Shown here: in pieces, positions 27,106 to 30,084 of the stretch
Numbering within the stretch: the stretch's first letter is position 1
Layout: each line of letters starts with the position of its first letter
Assembly: GCA_964498785.1 (NCBI GenBank)
Contig: CAZCJL010000083.1
Location: 1 to 30,084 of the forward strand
DNA: 30,084 nucleotides
From: Mariaggregatimicrobium sp964498785
GTDB lineage: Bacteria > Zhuqueibacterota > Zhuqueibacteria > Thermofontimicrobiales > Thiofontviventaceae
Reading direction: 5' to 3'
Position numbers and translations under genes: made by a program
Notes under the pieces: model-generated
Database searches by the model: none
What the model saw: only the letters and a program-made list of their open reading frames with translations
What the model was told of the DNA's origin: nothing

Positions 27106-28923
27106 TTATTTGGTTAAAATTATTTTTTTATTCTTTATTTTGTTGCCCAATTTAACATTTAAAATATAGATCCCGCTTGGTAATTGATTATTGCCTTCAT
27201 CCTTACCACTCCATTTAATTTGTAAGAGACTTTCTTGAGAATTAGTTAAATTCCATTGTTTGACCAATCTGCCACAAATGTCATAAATACAAACCGAACT
27301 TTGTTCTAAAATCTTATTTTGTCTTTTTATTTGAATAATTGTGTAAGCATTAAATGGATTTGGGAAATTATGAATTTCAAATTCTGAAGCTTCCGACTGT
27401 TTTGAAGTCAACACATTCACCGATGTTGCATATTCTTCATTGGCAATAACCATTTGAACGCCGGGTGGTCCTGAAAGAAGCACATCCAGGTCACCATCTA
27501 AATCAAGATCAACTAATATAGGATATCCATATCCACTATCAGTTCCAAGTAATGGCATTGATTCGCTCCAATCAAATTCACCTTTACCAAGGTTAAAACC
27601 CAATGCATAGTCGTTTACAACAGTATATGGCATCGCATTGATTAAAGTACTTTTGGTTAGAAAGAAATCAATATCGCCATCCCCATCAATATCTCCCCCA
27701 GTACTATACGAACCTTTATCAATTGGTGCATACTCTAACTCTAAGTTCCCAATTCCATTATTTAAATAAATCAGGGTAAGATGTAAAGATGTATCATTTA
27801 ATGCAGCATTACCAGAAAATACATAATCAATGTAACCGTCACCATTCAAATCGTTTCCATAGAACCATTTGTTGGTAAGAAAGTTAATTTGTTGGAGTTG
27901 AAATACAATTGGTAGTTCATTATTTTTCATTAATATGCTAAGGAAGCCATAATAAACAGGAGAATCATTAGAACGACCTGTTATTACAAAATCAACTGAG
28001 CCATCATTATTTAGATCATATGATTCACCTGCTTGATAAAATTCTGGAACGAATGGTAATTTTGATATTCTATGGGTATCAATATAAGCAATATAACTTT
28101 TACTTCTCATAATAAATAATTCAGGAGTCCATTGGTGGCCTTTAGCTGTCCCCGTTACTAAATCAATAATTCCATCATTGTTAAAATCGTATAATTTATC
28201 TCGTATTGTCTGATTAGGCAATATTTCTTTTTCTGTAAAATTTCCGCTTCCATCATTAAACTGAATTAAATTTTTACCCATGTTTATATCAATTCCACCA
28301 TTTCGATCAAAATCTATAGTTTGATCAAAACTACCTATTGACATAGGCGAATGATGACTGAAATACAGTTTCCCCTTTCCATCATTTAAAAAGATAGCTA
28401 ACTTATCGTATGTTCGATCTTCCAGTATTACATCAGGAAATCGATCTCCATTAGCATCAAAACAGAGCCAATGATACGGACCTCCGAACGTCGCTACAGA
28501 CGTAAAATTCCCGCCATAATTCTGCCGTACCGCCACAGTATAATGCCAGGTAAAGCCTTCAAATGGGCTGCCGTCAGCATAGCGTAAACGGGTTGTTAAG
28601 GTTACCGTCACCCGTTCTCCGGCATTAAATGGCTCATCGCCCACACCCCACCAATGTCTCGGTTGGAGATTCAGCTCTTTATTATCATTTTTTAGCGAAT
28701 AATCCCATTTATGCAAACCGGTGATATCCGAATAAATATAAATCGAGGAATCCGTAATCGACGCCGGGTCAAGAGCTTTTTGCAAGGCAACATGCAGTTC
28801 GGCATCCGCCGGTATATTTAAACCATGCTGCGGTGGGTAAACTGTGGTAACAAAATCAGGCTGTGCGAAAACAGGGTGGGTTAACAAGATGAATAATAAA
28901 AGAAATATAAAATATTTAATCAT
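27106..28923 (-). CDS. Secreted VCBS/FG-GAP-repeat protein with T9SS sorting domain
   Basis: A 605-residue exported protein. Signal peptide 1-20; an Ig-like domain of the Big_5 type about 25-135 (YPPQHGLNIPADAELHVAL); then seven calcium-binding-like Asp-rich repeats beginning near residues 156, 205, 246, 303, 358, 411 and 473 (such as DFNNDGIIDLV and DIDGDGDIDFFL). These suggest a beta-propeller. The T9SS tail starts near 515 (FEIHNFPNPFNAYTIIQI) and ends KNKKIILTK. GGAGG 7 nt before the ATG is a strong start site. The gene is the first of a two-gene run with the beta-helix gene. Such proteins often act in surface binding or adhesion; function here is not shown. Confidence 0.9.
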   Translation of the reverse strand: MIKYFIFLLLFILLTHPVFAQPDFVTTVYPPQHGLNIPADAELHVALQKALDPASITDSSIYIYSDITGLHKWDYSLKNDNKELNLQPRHWWGVGDEPFNAGERVTVTLTTRLRYADGSPFEGFTWHYTVAVRQNYGGNFTSVATFGGPYHWLCFDANGDRFPDVILEDRTYDKLAIFLNDGKGKLYFSHHSPMSIGSFDQTIDFDRNGGIDINMGKNLIQFNDGSGNFTEKEILPNQTIRDKLYDFNNDGIIDLVTGTAKGHQWTPELFIMRSKSYIAYIDTHRISKLPFVPEFYQAGESYDLNNDGSVDFVITGRSNDSPVYYGFLSILMKNNELPIVFQLQQINFLTNKWFYGNDLNGDGYIDYVFSGNAALNDTSLHLTLIYLNNGIGNLELEYAPIDKGSYSTGGDIDGDGDIDFFLTKSTLINAMPYTVVNDYALGFNLGKGEFDWSESMPLLGTDSGYGYPILVDLDLDGDLDVLLSGPPGVQMVIANEEYATSVNVLTSKQSEASEFEIHNFPNPFNAYTIIQIKRQNKILEQSSVCIYDICGRLVKQWNLTNSQESLLQIKWSGKDEGNNQLPSGIYILNVKLGNKIKNKKIILTK

Positions 28924-28981
28924 AAATACCTCCGTTTTTTGTTAGTGAATTTGAATCATTTTGTTAATTTCAACGAAACCA

Positions 28982-29026
28982 TTACATCTTAAAACAACGG
29001 AATTCTGCCACTGCTCACCTCCTTTC
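28982..29026 (-). promoter_or_regulatory. Consensus Shine-Dalgarno with a nine-residue leader frame
   Basis: On the minus strand GAAAGGAGGTGA (29015-29026), a full-length match to the anti-Shine-Dalgarno, is followed 3 nt later by GTG and a nine-residue frame MAEFRCFKM ending at TAA (28982). It lies about 60 nt upstream of the VCBS-protein start. It may be a leader peptide, a translation enhancer or chance. Confidence 0.35.
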
Positions 29027-29363
29027 CTCAAATAATAATTTAATAATATTTTGATTTCATATTTATTTTAATTTCCCCTTCCGGTGATTCAAACAATTTT
29101 CAATCTGTAGTTACAATAGAAACTAAACGGGATTTATCTAATTCATAATTACTATTGTGTATTATCGCTATCTGCGTGAGCAATATCAATTCAGCAATGC
29201 CTGGGGTAGCACAAAAGCGAAGATTCGTTGTCGTTTTGCGAGAATGAGATAAACTTATTCACCAGTGAGTAGTATATGTAATATAATCAAAACAACGCCT
29301 TTTTTTCAAGCGGTATTTTATTTTTTATTTTAATATATTGCTAATAATGCAATATTAAGTATT
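29027..29363. other. AT-rich intergenic region, no gene seen
   Basis: About 340 bases containing no frame with a credible start or protein character. It probably includes the promoter of the minus-strand secreted-protein genes, but I cannot place boxes with confidence. Confidence 0.4.
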
Positions 29364-29516
29364 GATGAACTCGTAAAAAGTCCGCGAATCTTTGTTTGTA
29401 GTGGATTAACTTATTGTTTTTATAAACATTATCACATTATAGTAATAACATTTATATTTACAATAGTTTAATTGGAGTCGCTAATCATTTTTTCGACTTT
29501 TTACGAGACCGTCATC
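29364..29516. mobile_element. 153-bp MITE-like element with CTCGTAAAAAGTC terminal repeats
   Basis: Perfect 13-bp inverted ends: CTCGTAAAAAGTC at 29370-29382 and GACTTTTTACGAG at 29495-29507, each with a flanking GATGA/TCATC just outside. The interior is AT-rich and non-coding. The right end cuts into the coding remnant at 29481-29642. Facing 'ctcgtaaaaagtc' repeats occur in unrelated genomes. No transposase is inside, so movement would depend on one elsewhere. Confidence 0.65.
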
Positions 29517-29642
29517 ATTGTTTTCATTAAAATTATTAGGATTATCCAATCCAAAAACACCTATAGGAAAATATCCCTGTGCATAAATGCAGCCAACCTT
29601 ATCTGCAAAAATAATGATTAAGCACAAAAGGCCAGCAATCAA
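29481..29642 (-). pseudogene. N-terminal fragment of a secreted protein, cut off by the MITE-like element
   Basis: From TTG 29642 the minus strand reads a signal peptide (LLIAGLLCLIIIFADK) and then YFPIGVFGLDNPNNFNEN before running into the inverted-repeat element and a TAG at 29481. The frame is open further upstream only to a TGA inside the 74-bp repeat and has no ATG there. The FPIGVFG stretch looks like the first strand of an exported glycosidase-type or surface protein, but the family is not certain. No continuation is found beyond the element. Confidence 0.55.
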
Positions 29643-29660
29643 TAAATTAAGTTTCTTTTT

Positions 29661-29734
29661 GAGTATCCATTCAATAATTGATGGTGTGCATCAAAGCTTT
29701 CGGATTCTCTTTAAATTTATTGATTAAGACGCGA
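29661..29734. repeat. Right copy of the 74-bp inverted repeat
   Basis: Reverse complement of bases 1-74 with two mismatches (near 29669 and 29680). It lies immediately upstream of the truncated secreted-protein fragment and directly before the palindrome next to the GIY-YIG gene. Confidence 0.9.
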
Positions 29735-29737
29735 ATC

Positions 29738-29767
29738 TGTCATATCGAGCGAAGTCGAGATATGACA
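29738..29767. repeat. Palindrome upstream of the GIY-YIG gene
   Basis: TGTCATATC (29738-29746) and GATATGACA (29759-29767) are perfect 9-bp arms around GAGCGAAGTCGA. This matches the familiar 'GAGCGAAGTCGAGA' class of dispersed palindromes in FCB-group genomes. An in-frame ATG of the nuclease (29762) lies inside the right arm. Confidence 0.7.
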
Positions 29768-29782
29768 ACATCCATTAGAAAA

Positions 29783-30084
29783 ATGAAGATATATTGGGTA
29801 TACATCCTCAAATGTAGCGATGGTAAATACTATACTGGTAGTACAAGTAACCTTGAGCAAAGAATTGCGCAACATAAGTCTGGCACGATAAAAGGATTTA
29901 CTTCATTTAGGCTCCCGGTAGAACTCGTCTTTTCTCAAGCATTTCAAGATGTCAACGAAGCCCTCTGTGCTGAAAGACAGATAAAGAAATGGTCGCACGC
30001 AAAGAAGAATGCGTTGATTGCTGGTGATAGGAGATTATTGAAACAACTTGCAGTGTGCGCGAATGAAACACATCATCGAAAATT
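29783..30084 (+). CDS. GIY-YIG endonuclease-family protein, partial at window end
   Basis: A small GIY-YIG-domain protein of the YhbQ/UPF0213-like group; at least 100 residues are present and the frame is open at the last base. The core MKIYWVYILKCSDGKYYTG and SNLEQRIAQHKSG supplies the two Tyr motifs and the conserved Arg, and AERQIKKWSHAKKNALI is the usual C-terminal helix with the conserved Glu. The ATG at 29783 begins the typical N-terminus; another in-frame ATG at 29762 lies within the adjacent palindrome. The Shine-Dalgarno is weak. Family members are DNA nucleases of mostly unknown role, often found singly and near repeats. Nothing downstream is visible. Confidence 0.88.
   Translation, partial: MKIYWVYILKCSDGKYYTGSTSNLEQRIAQHKSGTIKGFTSFRLPVELVFSQAFQDVNEALCAERQIKKWSHAKKNALIAGDRRLLKQLAVCANETHHRK

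Noticed and set aside
1..30084. CRISPR array, tRNA or rRNA genes
   Set aside because: No regularly spaced direct repeats, no cloverleaf with a CCA-type end and no rRNA core sequences were recognised by eye.

Overview
The window looks like a chromosomal segment from a bacterium of the FCB superphylum, more likely a Calditrichaeota/KSB1/Ignavibacteria-type lineage than a classical gut Bacteroides. Three intact or nearly intact genes, one frameshifted gene and one orphan fragment carry type IX secretion (T9SS) C-terminal sorting domains with the 'NYPNPFNP' signature. There is no SusC/SusD pair, base composition is moderately AT-rich, and Shine-Dalgarno sites are good before many genes. The phylum is an inference. 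No rRNA, tRNA or CRISPR array was seen.

Region 1 (104-14040) is a polysaccharide locus read from the minus strand in two operons. Operon A (9503 down to 104) encodes a sulfatase with a C-terminal carbohydrate-binding-like domain, an esterase with a frameshifted T9SS tail, a second esterase, an iduronate-sulfatase-like enzyme, another sulfatase and a GH10 xylanase. Operon B (14040 down to 11110) encodes a third esterase and a fourth sulfatase. The two operons are separated by a plus-strand AAA ATPase/DUF4143 gene that has a 49-bp palindrome against its start. A nearly identical 33-bp palindromic site lies upstream of both operons and is probably a shared operator. All four sulfatases have Tat-type N-termini and an intact C-x-P-x-R formylglycine motif. 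The set suggests attack on an acetylated or otherwise esterified, sulfated xylan-like polymer; the substrate is inferred.

Region 2 (14790-23012) is read from the plus strand. It holds a T9SS-exported GH13 amylase, an MttB-family methyltransferase lacking pyrrolysine followed by an Asp/Glu-racemase-family protein, small membrane proteins, a Mut7-C RNase-fold protein with a ubiquitin-like N-terminus, a membrane protein and an amidase. The gaps carry several unrelated inverted-repeat elements.

Region 3 (23463-30084) is a decaying accessory zone. It contains a nested palindromic element, an orphan T9SS tail, a large secreted GH-like/beta-helix/TPR/T9SS gene broken by one in-frame TAA, a secreted Ig/VCBS-repeat protein, an element with 13-bp terminal inverted repeats, a truncated secreted-protein fragment, a 74-bp segment that matches the first 74 bases of the window in inverted orientation, and a partial GIY-YIG nuclease gene next to a palindrome.

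The main observations are the shared operator, the A9 frameshift that decides whether an esterase has a T9SS tail, the single nonsense codon in the beta-helix gene, and the repeats around the GIY-YIG gene and the window ends. I did not find a clearly new defence or mobile system; the closest candidates are the palindrome/ATPase and palindrome/GIY-YIG pairs.
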